Part shown: positions 45,801 to 53,341 of the stretch, piece by piece
How positions within the stretch are numbered: position 1 is the stretch's first letter
How the letters are laid out: every line of letters begins with the position of its first letter
Assembly: GCA_002238705.1 (NCBI GenBank)
Contig: MPMW01000003.1
Coordinates: 1-64,000 of the forward strand
Origin: Acidobacteria bacterium bin61
Lineage (GTDB): Bacteria; Acidobacteriota; Vicinamibacteria; Marinacidobacterales; Marinacidobacteraceae
Length of the DNA: 64,000 nucleotides
Reading direction: 5' to 3'
Translations under genes and position numbers: made by a program
The notes under the pieces: generated by a model
Seen by the model: the letters and a program-made list of their open reading frames with translations, nothing else
Told to the model about the DNA's origin: nothing
The model's database searches: none

Positions 45801-46496
45801 CAGCCAGCGAAATCCCGACGGATCGACGAGCATGAGCGCGCGGTTGACCGCCGGGTCGAGCCAGCTCGGAGACCACGAGACGAGGAATCCCAAAATGACC
45901 AGCACCACCGTGACCGGAAAGGCAAAGACCACGATGGGCCGGCGGGTCCAGGCGCCGAGAAGGAACGGCACGCCCGCGAAGAACATGATCTGGGGAAGCC
46001 CGAGGAGCAGGGCGGGGTAGAGGTAGTTGCCCGGAACGAACGGCCCGATGTGCCGAACATCCTCGCCGGTCGCCAGAACGTGGTTGAAGCCCGCTGACAT
46101 GGCCAGGAACAGGCCCCAGATGACCAGGAAGGCGAGGGCCGCGCCGGCGAAGCTGCCCCACGCATACTCCCGGGGGGTCAGCCGGGTGGAATGGAGGATC
46201 TCGCCAATCTGGAACTCGCTGTCCCGGATCAGGACGAGGCCGGCGGCGATGGCCAGAAACCAGGCGCCCATCCCCGTAATCAGGATCGACTGGAACATGG
46301 TCTGGGCGAAGACGGAGGTGATGTGCGACCGCTCGCCTCCGGCGGTCGCGTCGCCGCTCGAGATGGTCACCGCCCCCTCCGAGAACCCCCAGGCCGCAAG
46401 CGCCAGAACCCCGAAGAGGAACCAGTAGGACGGCCGCCGGAGCGCCGACGAGAGTTCCCGGCGGGTGACGGCGGCGAACCGGGCGAACGAGGTCAC
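42858..46496 (-). CDS. ABC-2 type permease fused to an M1 family aminopeptidase
   Basis: A 1212-residue inner-membrane protein. The first 730 or so residues carry two blocks of hydrophobic segments of ABC-2 permease type (SYWFLFGVLALAAWGF, MFQSILITGMGAWFLAIAAG, later LYLVPLI-type helices). The last 480 form an exported M1 metallopeptidase domain with the zinc motif H952-E953-AA-H956 (IVAHEAAHQWW) and the GPGGNMLSEGMSHY region. The GTG start at 46496 overlaps the ATPase stop. The protein likely couples ATP-driven transport to peptide processing; its substrate is unknown. Similar fusions are common in Gemmatimonadota and Acidobacteria. Confidence 0.88.
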   Translation of the reverse strand: MTSFARFAAVTRRELSSALRRPSYWFLFGVLALAAWGFSEGAVTISSGDATAGGERSHITSVFAQTMFQSILITGMGAWFLAIAAGLVLIRDSEFQIGEILHSTRLTPREYAWGSFAGAALAFLVIWGLFLAMSAGFNHVLATGEDVRHIGPFVPGNYLYPALLLGLPQIMFFAGVPFLLGAWTRRPIVVFAFPVTVVLVILGFLVSWSPSWLDPAVNRALMLVDPSGFRWLNETFLKLDQGMDFYNTAPLPADAGFLLSRIAVAGVGLLAVEAAARNTARRLLRGDTDAVVIGFRRSGRKRAPEDAEAIQPPAAGTLGELGMRTEPPGFLAAATAIGRTEVLELLVRPGMYLFVPLILWQSVSQSLFALGPFDAPLLLTSGAMAARQFNTLSLLVCVLLLFYTVESLMKERAQRFAEIYRTTPAGTGAMLFGKTAGTVVVAGVVLAAALIASWAIIVVRQLLGDPVGFDLWPFLAAWGGVMAPTFIFWTAFVTAAFALFRNRYTVYGLGLAVLIYTVYGMNVGDPLPWVTNWIAWNSVSLWSDMGAFSLHGDALLLNRLFYLSLVPLLLVLAMRWLGRQEFDAVRILHRLQPRALSRSGLRLVPFLLPPVFLGSLLFFWGRAGDQGPDAEEAAKNYWRRNVATWTDFRMPSVSRVDLDVDLEPRERSASVSGAYTFVNHRDRAYPQLPITAGPWAPIEWTLDGEPAEPEDRSGLFVITPEAPLAPGDSLTVGFRYELEYPRGLGTRAGPRNQFILDSGVVLTAFGPTFAPVPGYLPGIGVDKDNRYDAREYSDDFYEGETEPALGWGGKPLTTRIRITVPEEYTANSVGRLTSDEVRDGRRTVVWESDQPVRLFNIVAGRYAVEEGRGTAIYYHPEHDYNVEEMSAALDAAREHYSDWFYPFPWELLKLSEFPAYASYAQGFPTNITFSEGIGFLTKSDPRAHAAFAIVAHEAAHQWWGNILTPGRGPGGNMLSEGMSHYATILLHQEVHGDRHRIEFAKRIEDLYGDGRFVDSERPLVRIDGSRPGDGPAIYNKGGWVMWMLQQEMGREHLLAGLRAFIDAYQSGSDFPVIQDMLAVLRDFAPDAEAFDAFTAQWFHEVVVPEYRLAEVKKERTGSGWLVRGTLENAGSGRMTVEVAATANERWSDEGDDATRTVVHRDYRDARAVGTLDAGGSAGFEITAGFDPERVVVDPDALVLQLRRQAAVFDFPE

Positions 46497-47410
46497 GAAC
46501 CGGTGTGCTCCGCGGCCTCCGGTGTCGCGCCGTTCCCGGATCTCCTGTTCCGGGTAAGGAGCAGGTAGGCGTCTTCGAGACTCGGGGCGACCGGCTCGAA
46601 GCCGTCGGGAGGCAGTCCGTTCGGGACGTGCACGCGGACCCGGTTCCGACCCTCGATCAGAACGGCCTGAGTGATCTCGAAGCGGTCCGTGAGGTCGGCC
46701 ATCCGGTCCTTCTCGACCGCGCCTTCGAAAATCGCGCCTTCGAGCCGAGCCCGCGCCTCCCCGGGAGTGGTGTCGGCCACGATCCGTCCGCCGGTCAGCA
46801 CCGCCACTCTCGGACACAGGACGGAGATGTCTTCCACGATGTGCGTGGAGAGCAGCACCAGGCGATCTTCGGCGAGTTCGGCGAGGAGTCGGTAGAACCG
46901 CATCCGCTCCTCGGGATCGAGTCCGGCGGTGGGCTCGTCCACGACGACAATCCGGGGGTTCCCCGCCAGCGCCTGCGCGATTCCGAGGCGCTGTCTCATG
47001 CCGCCCGACCAGGTCCCGACCTTGCGCTTCGCCGCTTCCCGCAGGTTCACCCGCTCGAGGAGTTCCGCGGCAAGCCGCTTCACACCCCGCGGCGCCTTGA
47101 CGCCCTTCAGCACGAGGAGGAAATGGAGCATCGCCGCCCCGGTCAGGTGGGGATAGAAGCCAAAATGCTGGGGGAGGTAGCCGAGCTGACGGCGGATTCG
47201 CCGAGGGTCTACGCTCACGTCCTCGCCGTTGAGGAAAACGGCGCCGGACGTGGGCTCCAGGAGGCCGGCGACGATGCGCATCAGGGTGGTCTTACCGGCG
47301 CCGTTTGGCCCGAGGAGCCCCAGCATTCCGCGGGACGCTTCGAGCGAGACGCCCTGAAGTGCGGCGACCGGGCCCGGATAGACCTTGACGAGGTTGCTGA
47401 TTTCGAGCAT
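46493..47410 (-). CDS. ABC transporter ATP-binding protein
   Basis: A 305-residue ATPase partner of the permease/M1 fusion. The Walker A is GPNGAGKTTLMRI, the Q-loop YLPQHFGF, the signature VGTWSGGMRQRLGIAQAL, the Walker B RIVVVDEPTAGLDPEE, and the switch His LLSTHIVED. The C-terminal 60 residues are an accessory domain. A 4-base overlap with the permease gene and the common direction show an operon. A 185-bp MITE lies just 25 bases upstream of the ATG, within the likely promoter. Confidence 0.92.
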   Translation of the reverse strand: MLEISNLVKVYPGPVAALQGVSLEASRGMLGLLGPNGAGKTTLMRIVAGLLEPTSGAVFLNGEDVSVDPRRIRRQLGYLPQHFGFYPHLTGAAMLHFLLVLKGVKAPRGVKRLAAELLERVNLREAAKRKVGTWSGGMRQRLGIAQALAGNPRIVVVDEPTAGLDPEERMRFYRLLAELAEDRLVLLSTHIVEDISVLCPRVAVLTGGRIVADTTPGEARARLEGAIFEGAVEKDRMADLTDRFEITQAVLIEGRNRVRVHVPNGLPPDGFEPVAPSLEDAYLLLTRNRRSGNGATPEAAEHTGS

Positions 47411-47435
47411 CGTGCCGCTCCGTTCAGGGTTCTTC

Positions 47436-47620
47436 TAACAGCCGGTGGTGGAACTGGCGTGAGCACCGAGACGCCCGCTGGGCCTCGCTGACAAGGCGCG
47501 CGAGGGAGGAATACCCGGTGTATTTCGACCGAAGCGCAACGATGAGTGAGCCGAAGGCGAGGGGTTCAGCGGGGATTCAGCGGGCGTCGAATGCCGCGTG
47601 AGTTTCACCACAGGCTGTTA
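47436..47620. mobile_element. 185-bp MITE, copy 2 (inverted relative to copy 1)
   Basis: Ends: TAACAGCCGGTGGTGGAAC at the left and TAACAGCCTGTGGTGAAAC at the right (read inward). The internal block GAGGGAGGAATACCCGGTGT and CGCAACGATGAG is the reverse complement of the interior of copy 1 at 11210-11394, with scattered differences. Both copies are 185 bp by my count. No protein is encoded. The junctions read CTAA and TTAA rather than CTAG. Confidence 0.72.
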
Positions 47621-47857
47621 ACCGTTCCAACGCTGTTCCGTTCCCGCCGGTTCGCTGCTCCGCGCGGAACATGATTCGACCGGGTGCCTGAAACAGCCGG
47701 GTTGTGGACCCTCTGTTTCGCACGGCGCGTCGTCGTGCGCGGCACTCATTTCGGTAGGACGCAGAATCATCGTTGCCGGTTTCGCGCTCCCGCGCGATGC
47801 CGGCCGGAGGCCGGCGGTCCAAGCCGTCTCCGCCTCCACCATAGGCCGGCGGTTCCG

Positions 47858-49063
47858 CTACAGCTCGGCGTGTTGCGCGGCGGCGCCGGGGCCGAGGAAG
47901 GCCTCCACGTACTTGGCGCCGGTGCCGGTGTTGAAGAGCACCACGGTGTCGTCCTCCGTCACCTCGCCCGACTCGCGGAGCCGGCGGAGCGCGCTCAGGC
48001 AGGCGCCGCCCTCGGGAGCGGCGAAGATGCCTTCGGCGGCGCCGATCCGCCGGGCGTCGCGCATGAGTTCCTCGTCGCTGACCGCGATCGCCGAGCCTCC
48101 GCTCTCCCGGACCGCGGCGAGGATCAGGAAGTCCCCGAGCGCCTTGGGGACCCGGAGCCCGGAGGCCACGGTGTGCGCGTCCTGCCACATTTCCGAGGCT
48201 TCCGCGCCTTCCTCGAAGGCCTTCGGGATGGGAGCGCAGCCCTCGGACTGCACCGAGATCATCCGCGGCCGCTCGGAGCCAATCCAGCCGAGCTGCTCCA
48301 TCTCGTCGAACGCCTTCCACATGCCGATGAGGCCGGTGCCGCCGCCGGTCGGGTAGAGGATGACGTCGGGCAGGCGTCCGAGCTGCTCGAAGACCTCGTA
48401 ACCCATCGTTTTCTTGCCCTCGATGCGGTACGGCTCCTTCAGGGTGGCCACCTCGAAGAGTCCGCGTCCCGGCGCCATTTCGGCGATCATCCGCCCGGCG
48501 TCGGAGATCAGGCCGTCGATGGAGTGGACCTCGGCCCCGTACACGGAGGCTTCGATCCGGTTCACCTCGGGACAGTCGCGCGGGACCGCGACCACGCACT
48601 CCATCCCGGCGCGGGCCGCGTAGGCGGCGGCGGACCCACCGGCGTTGCCGGCCGAGGGCAGGGCAATCCCCGATCTTCCGAACTGGTAGGCCGCGGAAAC
48701 CGCGAGACAGAGCCCCCGGTCCTTGAAGCTGCCGGTGGGGTTCATCCCCTCGTCCTTGATGAGCAACTCCCGGATCCCGAGCTCGGCCCCCAGGGTGGGG
48801 GCGGGGTGGAGCGGGGTTCCGCCCTCACCCAGCTTGAGGCAGTGGCGCTCCTTCTGGATGGGAAGTACCTCGTGGTACCGCCACAGATCGAACGGGCGGT
48901 TCTTGATGGCTTTCGGGGTGAAGGTTGCGGCGGCGGCCTCGAGGTCGTAGATGGCGAGCAGCGGGTGCTTCTCGTTCGAGAGGTTCTGGGGCGCGAAAGC
49001 GTCGTGGTGGTGCCCGGTCTTCGAGCACTCGAGATGGGTGAGAAAGGAGTAGGGCGTTATCAC
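47858..49063 (-). CDS. thrC: Threonine synthase
   Basis: A 401-residue PLP enzyme that converts O-phosphohomoserine to threonine. The PLP-binding Lys is in [15 protein letters not shown]. The glycine-rich phosphate loop is [19 protein letters not shown], and the later Gly-rich [16 protein letters not shown] is typical of fold type II. The N-terminus carries a [13 protein letters not shown] segment as in long threonine synthases. The start is GTG at 49063, one base after the frr stop, so it ends the translation operon. Confidence 0.9.
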   Translation of the reverse strand: MITPYSFLTHLECSKTGHHHDAFAPQNLSNEKHPLLAIYDLEAAAATFTPKAIKNRPFDLWRYHEVLPIQKERHCLKLGEGGTPLHPAPTLGAELGIRELLIKDEGMNPTGSFKDRGLCLAVSAAYQFGRSGIALPSAGNAGGSAAAYAARAGMECVVAVPRDCPEVNRIEASVYGAEVHSIDGLISDAGRMIAEMAPGRGLFEVATLKEPYRIEGKKTMGYEVFEQLGRLPDVILYPTGGGTGLIGMWKAFDEMEQLGWIGSERPRMISVQSEGCAPIPKAFEEGAEASEMWQDAHTVASGLRVPKALGDFLILAAVRESGGSAIAVSDEELMRDARRIGAAEGIFAAPEGGACLSALRRLRESGEVTEDDTVVLFNTGTGAKYVEAFLGPGAAAQHAEL

Positions 49064-49064
49064 G

Positions 49065-49622
49065 TCAGACCGAGAGGATGCTCTCCTCCTTGCGTGACGC
49101 GATCTCCGCGATGCGCTTCACGTGGGCGTCGGTGGCGCTTTGCACCTCGGCTTCGAGGTCGTGCTCGAGATCCTCGGACAACTCCTTGTTCTTGACCAGC
49201 TTCTTGGCGCGCTGGTTGGCGTCGCGCCGCACCTGCCGGAGCGCGTTCTTGTGCTCCTCCGCCATGCGGCTGATGCTCTTCGCGAGCTGCTTGCGCCGTT
49301 CCTGACTGAGCGGCGGGATCGGAATCCGGAGCATGGTCCCGTCCGAAGCCGGGTTCAGGTCGAGGTCGGCTGCGCGGATCGCCCGGTCGATCGCCGGCAA
49401 CAGATTCCGCTCCCAGGGCTGGACGGTGATGGTGCTGGCGTCGGGAGTCTTCAGGGTGGCGACCTGGTTCAGCGGCATGAGTTGTCCGTAGTAGTCCACC
49501 CGCACCGAATCCAGGAGAGCCACCGAGGCCCGGCCGGTGCGCACCGAAGCCAGTTCGTGCTCGAAAACCTCGACCGTCTTGTCCATCCGGCGGGTCAGGT
49601 CGTCCAGAATTTGGTGACGCAT
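49065..49622 (-). CDS. frr: Ribosome recycling factor
   Basis: A 185-residue ribosome recycling factor that splits post-termination ribosomes with EF-G. The family segments are LASVRTGRASVALLDSVRVDYYG, LNQVATLKTPDASTITVQPW and the C-terminal RRDANQRAKKLVK helix. Length and order after pyrH are standard. Confidence 0.97.
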   Translation of the reverse strand: MRHQILDDLTRRMDKTVEVFEHELASVRTGRASVALLDSVRVDYYGQLMPLNQVATLKTPDASTITVQPWERNLLPAIDRAIRAADLDLNPASDGTMLRIPIPPLSQERRKQLAKSISRMAEEHKNALRQVRRDANQRAKKLVKNKELSEDLEHDLEAEVQSATDAHVKRIAEIASRKEESILSV

Positions 49623-49638
49623 CGTCGTCTGCTCCTCT

Positions 49639-50376
49639 CTACTCGTTGTCCTCGCCGGGCGCTTTTTCGACCCGGGTGCCGACGTCCTTGCCGCGAGCGG
49701 CTTCCCGGATGTCGTCCTGGTGGCACACCACGATCGGGAGGTCGTTCTCCATGCAGAGGGAGATCGCGGTGGTGTCCATGAAGCGAAGCTCCTGGCGGAT
49801 CGCTTCCAGATAGGTGAGGCGATGGATCGGGCGCGCCTCCGGATCCTTTTCGGGGTCGCCGGTAAAAACTCCCGGCACCCGGGTGGCCTTGATGAGCACG
49901 TCGGCGCGAATCTCGTTGGCGCGCAGCGCCGCCGCGGTGTCCGTCGAAAAGTAGGGGTTCCCGGTGCCCGCGGCGAAGAGGGTGATCCGTCCCTTTTCGA
50001 GGTGCCTGAGGGCCCGGCGGCGAATGAAGGGCTCGGCCACCTGCCGAACGGTGATGGCGGACATCACCCGGGTGTGGCGACCGAGTTTCTCGAGCGCCTC
50101 CTGAACTGCGAGGGCGTTGATCAGGGTGGCCAGCATCCCCATCGAATCCGCGGTGACGCGGTCCATGCCGCGGGTCTCGGCGCCGAGCCCCCGGAAGATG
50201 TTCCCGCCACCAATCACGCAGGCGGTTTCGATGCCGTCCCGGTGGACCGCGGCGATGAGCCCGGCCATTCGCTCGACCTCTCCGGCCGAGATGCCGGCGT
50301 GCTCCTCGCCCTTGAGCGCCTGGCCCGACAGCTTGAGCAGGACGCGGCGCGGTGGGTTCGGCTGGCTCCCGCTCAT
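49639..50376 (-). CDS. pyrH: UMP kinase
   Basis: A 245-residue amino-acid-kinase-fold UMP kinase making UDP from UMP. N-terminal RVLLKLSGQALKGEE, the glycine loop CVIGGGNIFRGLGAE, GMDRVTADSMGMLATLINALA and the ATP-binding FAAGTGNPYFSTDTAAALRA are all visible. The C-terminal extension (QDDIREAARGKDVGTRVEKA) is slightly longer than usual. It lies between tsf and frr in the classic order. Confidence 0.96.
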   Translation of the reverse strand: MSGSQPNPPRRVLLKLSGQALKGEEHAGISAGEVERMAGLIAAVHRDGIETACVIGGGNIFRGLGAETRGMDRVTADSMGMLATLINALAVQEALEKLGRHTRVMSAITVRQVAEPFIRRRALRHLEKGRITLFAAGTGNPYFSTDTAAALRANEIRADVLIKATRVPGVFTGDPEKDPEARPIHRLTYLEAIRQELRFMDTTAISLCMENDLPIVVCHQDDIREAARGKDVGTRVEKAPGEDNE

Positions 50377-50436
50377 GCCGTCATGGTACGCGGCTTTCGC
50401 TGCGACCGGACGGAAAAGAGAGCGCCGCCAGAGCTG

Positions 50437-51063
50437 TTAAAGCTGCTCGCCGCGTTCGAACCGAATGAAGCGCCGGATCTGGATGTTTTCCTTGATCGCC
50501 TGCGCGGCCTCCAGGATCCGGTCCTGGACGCGCGTCTTCTTCGAGTCGTCGAGGGCGTACATCTGCTCGAGGAGCACCCGCTCGGAAAGGAATCGATCCA
50601 GCTTTCCGGACACGATGCGATCGACCACCGCGGGCGGCTTGTTGGCGTTCTTCGGATCCTGCGCCAACTGCGCGTGGATCAGTTCGGTTTCGTCACGGAT
50701 CACGTCTTCGGGAACGTCCTCGCGCCGGACCCAGCGGGCCGGGGCGGGGTAAGCGCAGGCGATGTGGATCGCCACGTCGTTCGCGAGGTCGCGGAAGGTC
50801 TGGTTCCGGGCGACGAAATCGGTTTCGCAGGACAGTTCCACCATGACTCCGATCCGGTGGTCATGGATGTACGAGTGGATGAGGCCCTCGCTGGTCGCTC
50901 GCCCGGCACGGCGCTCCGCCGCCGCGGCGCCCTTCTCGCGCAGCAGGCGGATGGCCTTGTCGAAGTCGCCATCCGCGTCGACGAGAGCCTTCTTGCAGTC
51001 GGCGAAGCCCGCTCCGGTCTGGTCCCGGAGCTTCTTGACGTCCTGGGCGCTGATGGCGGGCAT
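50437..51063 (-). CDS. tsf: Elongation factor Ts
   Basis: A 208-residue EF-Ts that recycles EF-Tu-GDP. The start is the ATG at 51063, following AGGAG at good distance. Motifs are VKKLRDQTGAGFADCKKALVDADGD (UBA-like N-domain, split by few residues) and the core LSCETDFVARNQTFRDLANDVA. It is the short type, with a single core repeat as in Thermus, rather than the 280-residue enterobacterial type. Confidence 0.96.
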   Translation of the reverse strand: MPAISAQDVKKLRDQTGAGFADCKKALVDADGDFDKAIRLLREKGAAAAERRAGRATSEGLIHSYIHDHRIGVMVELSCETDFVARNQTFRDLANDVAIHIACAYPAPARWVRREDVPEDVIRDETELIHAQLAQDPKNANKPPAVVDRIVSGKLDRFLSERVLLEQMYALDDSKKTRVQDRILEAAQAIKENIQIRRFIRFERGEQL

Positions 51064-51129
51064 TGGGGAGTCTCCTGTCAAAGCCGCCGGAGCGGCCACT
51101 TTGGGGTGTTGCTGATCGAGGGCTTCCGG

Positions 51130-52095
51130 TCAGCCGGTCGTGGCTGGCGCGGAATCCTCGGACTCTGAACTGGCGACGGCGCCCACGGCTTCAGCCGCTT
51201 GCGGCGTCGGAGCCGGCGTGTCGCTCGGGGCGGCGGTTCCGCCGGGAGCCACAGCGCCGGTCGTTTCGGAGCGACTCGAATTCGAACTCTCCGGACCCGG
51301 GCTGCTCGCGTTCGCGCTTCCCGCTTCGCGGCTGGCGACGTCCGCCGTCTCTCCGGACGCCGCTTCCGGCGCGGCTCCGTCCGAGTCGGCTCCGAATGCG
51401 GCCAAACCGCGGAGTTGCCGGCCGTCCTCGAACGCGCTCGCGACACGGTGGGTGAACAGGCGAATCGCCCGCAGGGCGTCATCGTTCCCCGGAATCACGT
51501 AGTCGATGAGGTCAGGGTCGCAGTCGGTGTCCACGATCGCCACGATCGGGATCCCGAGCTTTCTCGCTTCTTGGACGGCGATCATCTCGTTCTTGGGATC
51601 CACGATGCAGACGGCGTCGGGTAGTCGGTCCATCTTCTCGATTCCGCTCAGCGTCTTTTCCATGCGCCGCCGGCGCTTGTCGAGGCGCGACCATGCCTTG
51701 TTCGAGAAGCCGCCCTGATCGGCGTTTTCGGTGATGTCCCGAAGCTCCTGGAACTTGGCGATGCTCTTGCGGATGGTCTGGAAGTTCGTGAGCAGTCCGC
51801 CGAGCCAGCGGTGGTTCACGTAGAACGCCTCCACCCGGGTCGCTTCGGACGCGATGACCTCCTGGGCCTGGCGCTTCGTGCCGACGAAGAGGATGGTCTT
51901 GCCCTCGGCGCCGAGCTTGGAAATGAAATTGAGCGCGTCCCGGAAGAGCGGCAGGGTCTGGTTGAGATCCACGATGTGGATCCCGCTCCGCGAGCCATAG
52001 ATGTACGGCCGCATCCGCGGGTTCCACCACTTGGTCTCGTGGCCAAAATGGAGGCCTGCTTCCAGCAGGTCCCGCATCGTTACGGTCGTGGACAT
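51130..52095 (-). CDS. rpsB: 30S ribosomal protein S2 with a long low-complexity C-terminal tail
   Basis: A 321-residue S2. The core (to about residue 235) has MRDLLEAGLHFGHETKWWNP, IHIVDLNQTLPLF, LFVGTKRQAQEVI and IPIVAIVDTDCDPDLIDYVIPGNDDA. The last 85 residues or so are Ala/Ser/Thr/Pro/Glu-rich and look disordered. The ATG at 52095 begins the standard S2 N-terminus. It heads the rpsB-tsf-pyrH-frr group. Confidence 0.96.
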   Translation of the reverse strand: MSTTVTMRDLLEAGLHFGHETKWWNPRMRPYIYGSRSGIHIVDLNQTLPLFRDALNFISKLGAEGKTILFVGTKRQAQEVIASEATRVEAFYVNHRWLGGLLTNFQTIRKSIAKFQELRDITENADQGGFSNKAWSRLDKRRRRMEKTLSGIEKMDRLPDAVCIVDPKNEMIAVQEARKLGIPIVAIVDTDCDPDLIDYVIPGNDDALRAIRLFTHRVASAFEDGRQLRGLAAFGADSDGAAPEAASGETADVASREAGSANASSPGPESSNSSRSETTGAVAPGGTAAPSDTPAPTPQAAEAVGAVASSESEDSAPATTG

Positions 52096-52155
52096 CGGAC
52101 TATCGGCAGGCGGACGCCCGCCAACCAAAACCCGGAAGCAGGTGGCGAGCCATCG

Positions 52156-52548
52156 TCAGCGCTTGGAGTACTGGAAGCGCTTGCGGGCGCCTGGTTGTCC
52201 ATACTTCTTGCGTTCCTTGCGCCGCGCATCCCGGGTGAGGAAACCCCGCCGCTTGAGTTCGGGCCGGAGCCGGGCGTCGTTGTCGCTCAGCGCCCGCGCG
52301 ATGCCGAGCCGGACCGCGGCCGCCTGTCCGGACAACCCGCCGCCCTTGACGCGGGCATCGACATCCACGGCCGTGCCCTGCTCGGTGGCGAGCAGCGGCT
52401 GGGTGACCCAGTTCTGGTAGGTGTCTCTCGGGAAGTACTCCGAGAGGGGCCGCTGATTGATCAGGATCTCGCCGGAACCGCTCCGCAGGTACACCCGCGC
52501 GATGGAGCACTTCCGCTTGCCCGTCCCGTAGGCGAGGGGTTCGGACAT
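52156..52548 (-). CDS. rpsI: 30S ribosomal protein S9
   Basis: A 130-residue S9 with ATGKRKCSIARVYL-like start (YGTGKRKCSIARVYLR), a glycine-rich VKGGGLSGQAAAVRLGIARAL and the basic C-terminal RKKYGQPGARKRFQYSKR that reaches the decoding centre. The ATG overlaps the L13 stop by one base (TGATG). Confidence 0.97.
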   Translation of the reverse strand: MSEPLAYGTGKRKCSIARVYLRSGSGEILINQRPLSEYFPRDTYQNWVTQPLLATEQGTAVDVDARVKGGGLSGQAAAVRLGIARALSDNDARLRPELKRRGFLTRDARRKERKKYGQPGARKRFQYSKR

Positions 52549-53006
52549 CAGGATGACGGGCCGAGACGGGCAGGGAGGGGTTCCGGCTGCTGGGCCTCGT
52601 GCGGATGCTCGCCGCCCGAATACACCTTCAGCTTCAGGAACTGCGACCGCCCGAGACTCCCCTTGGGAAGCATCCCCCGCACCGCGCTCTCGACAAGGCG
52701 CTCGGGGTGGCTGCTGCGCACCTGGGCGGCGGTCCTTGACTTGAGACCGCCGGGCCGTCCGCTGGTCCGGTGGTACACCTTCTGCTCTTCCTTGCGGCCG
52801 GTGAGGCGGACCCGGGAGGCGTTGAGCACGATTACGTGGTCACCACAATCGAGAAACGGGGTCCAGGAAGGCTTGTGTTTGCCGATCAGCACCCGCGCCA
52901 CGCGGCTCGCGAGGCGGCCGAGAGGCTGATCATCCGCGTTCACCACGAACCAGCGACGCCGAATTTCACTGGCGCGTGCGAAGGTCGTGCCTGCCGAACG
53001 GGACAA
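52548..53006 (-). CDS. rplM: 50S ribosomal protein L13
   Basis: A product of about 152 residues with RRRWFVVNADDQPLGRLASRVA, GKHKPSWTPFLDCGDHVIVLNA, the VYHRTSGRPGG loop and AVRGMLPKGSLGR. No ATG or GTG lies where L13 should begin. The TTG at 53006 gives a 21-residue lead before RRWFVV, slightly longer than the usual 12 or so, and is my best guess. Longer frames run far upstream into the leader. The C-terminus carries the short GGEHPHEAQQPEPLPARL tail. Confidence 0.9.
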   Translation of the reverse strand: MSRSAGTTFARASEIRRRWFVVNADDQPLGRLASRVARVLIGKHKPSWTPFLDCGDHVIVLNASRVRLTGRKEEQKVYHRTSGRPGGLKSRTAAQVRSSHPERLVESAVRGMLPKGSLGRSQFLKLKVYSGGEHPHEAQQPEPLPARLGPSS

Positions 53007-53065
53007 GATGCTGAGGATGGGGTCGGTTGGGCGTGCGATAGCAGTGTGTTGAGGGGTTCCAGAGT

Positions 53066-53148
53066 AAAAAAATTTCGGGCGCGTCGCTTCCCGGCAGGTC
53101 CCGGTCCGATTGCCGCCGGAACGTGCGGAGGTCGCGGTGTCGCCCGAA
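53066..53148 (-). terminator. Candidate attenuator in the rplM leader
   Basis: TTCGGGCG and CGCCCGAA are perfect complements about 60 bases apart, and the second is followed at once by A and seven T on the coding strand. A GC-rich hairpin (CCGGC with GCCGG) can form inside the loop. This could be an intrinsic terminator that stops the leader when ribosomal protein is in excess. The pairing is found by eye only. Confidence 0.3.
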
Positions 53149-53154
53149 GCGGGC

Positions 53155-53160
53155 AGTATA
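53155..53160 (-). promoter_or_regulatory. Possible -10 box of the rplM operon
   Basis: TATACT on the minus strand, 149 bases before the proposed rplM start. No good -35 is evident at the usual spacing, so this is a weak call. Confidence 0.3.
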
Positions 53161-53341
53161 ACAGCCTGCAGGCAGCGGTTGCGCACTTCAATTTGCGAGC
53201 GAACGCCGACGTAGGGGCAGTCCTCCCGGTGGGTACCGGCACCGCGCGGCCCAGGCGCCCGAGCGGTGCAGCGCCATCCGCCTCCGGTCACGGCTTGTCT
53301 TCCCGCGTCCCGGTAAAGTTGGCTCCGGAAATCAGGCGCAA

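Larger units (their letters stand above)
53007..53341. other. Leader of the rplM operon, with no gene
   Basis: This 335-bp region holds the promoter and 5' leader of the minus-strand rplM operon, and the start region of the divergent hydro-lyase gene. On the minus strand a -10 like TATACT (53160-53155) is followed by a leader of about 140 bases. Within the leader, TTCGGGCG (53148-53141) can pair with CGCCCGAA (53081-53074), followed by seven T on the minus strand (53072-53066). Confidence 0.45.
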
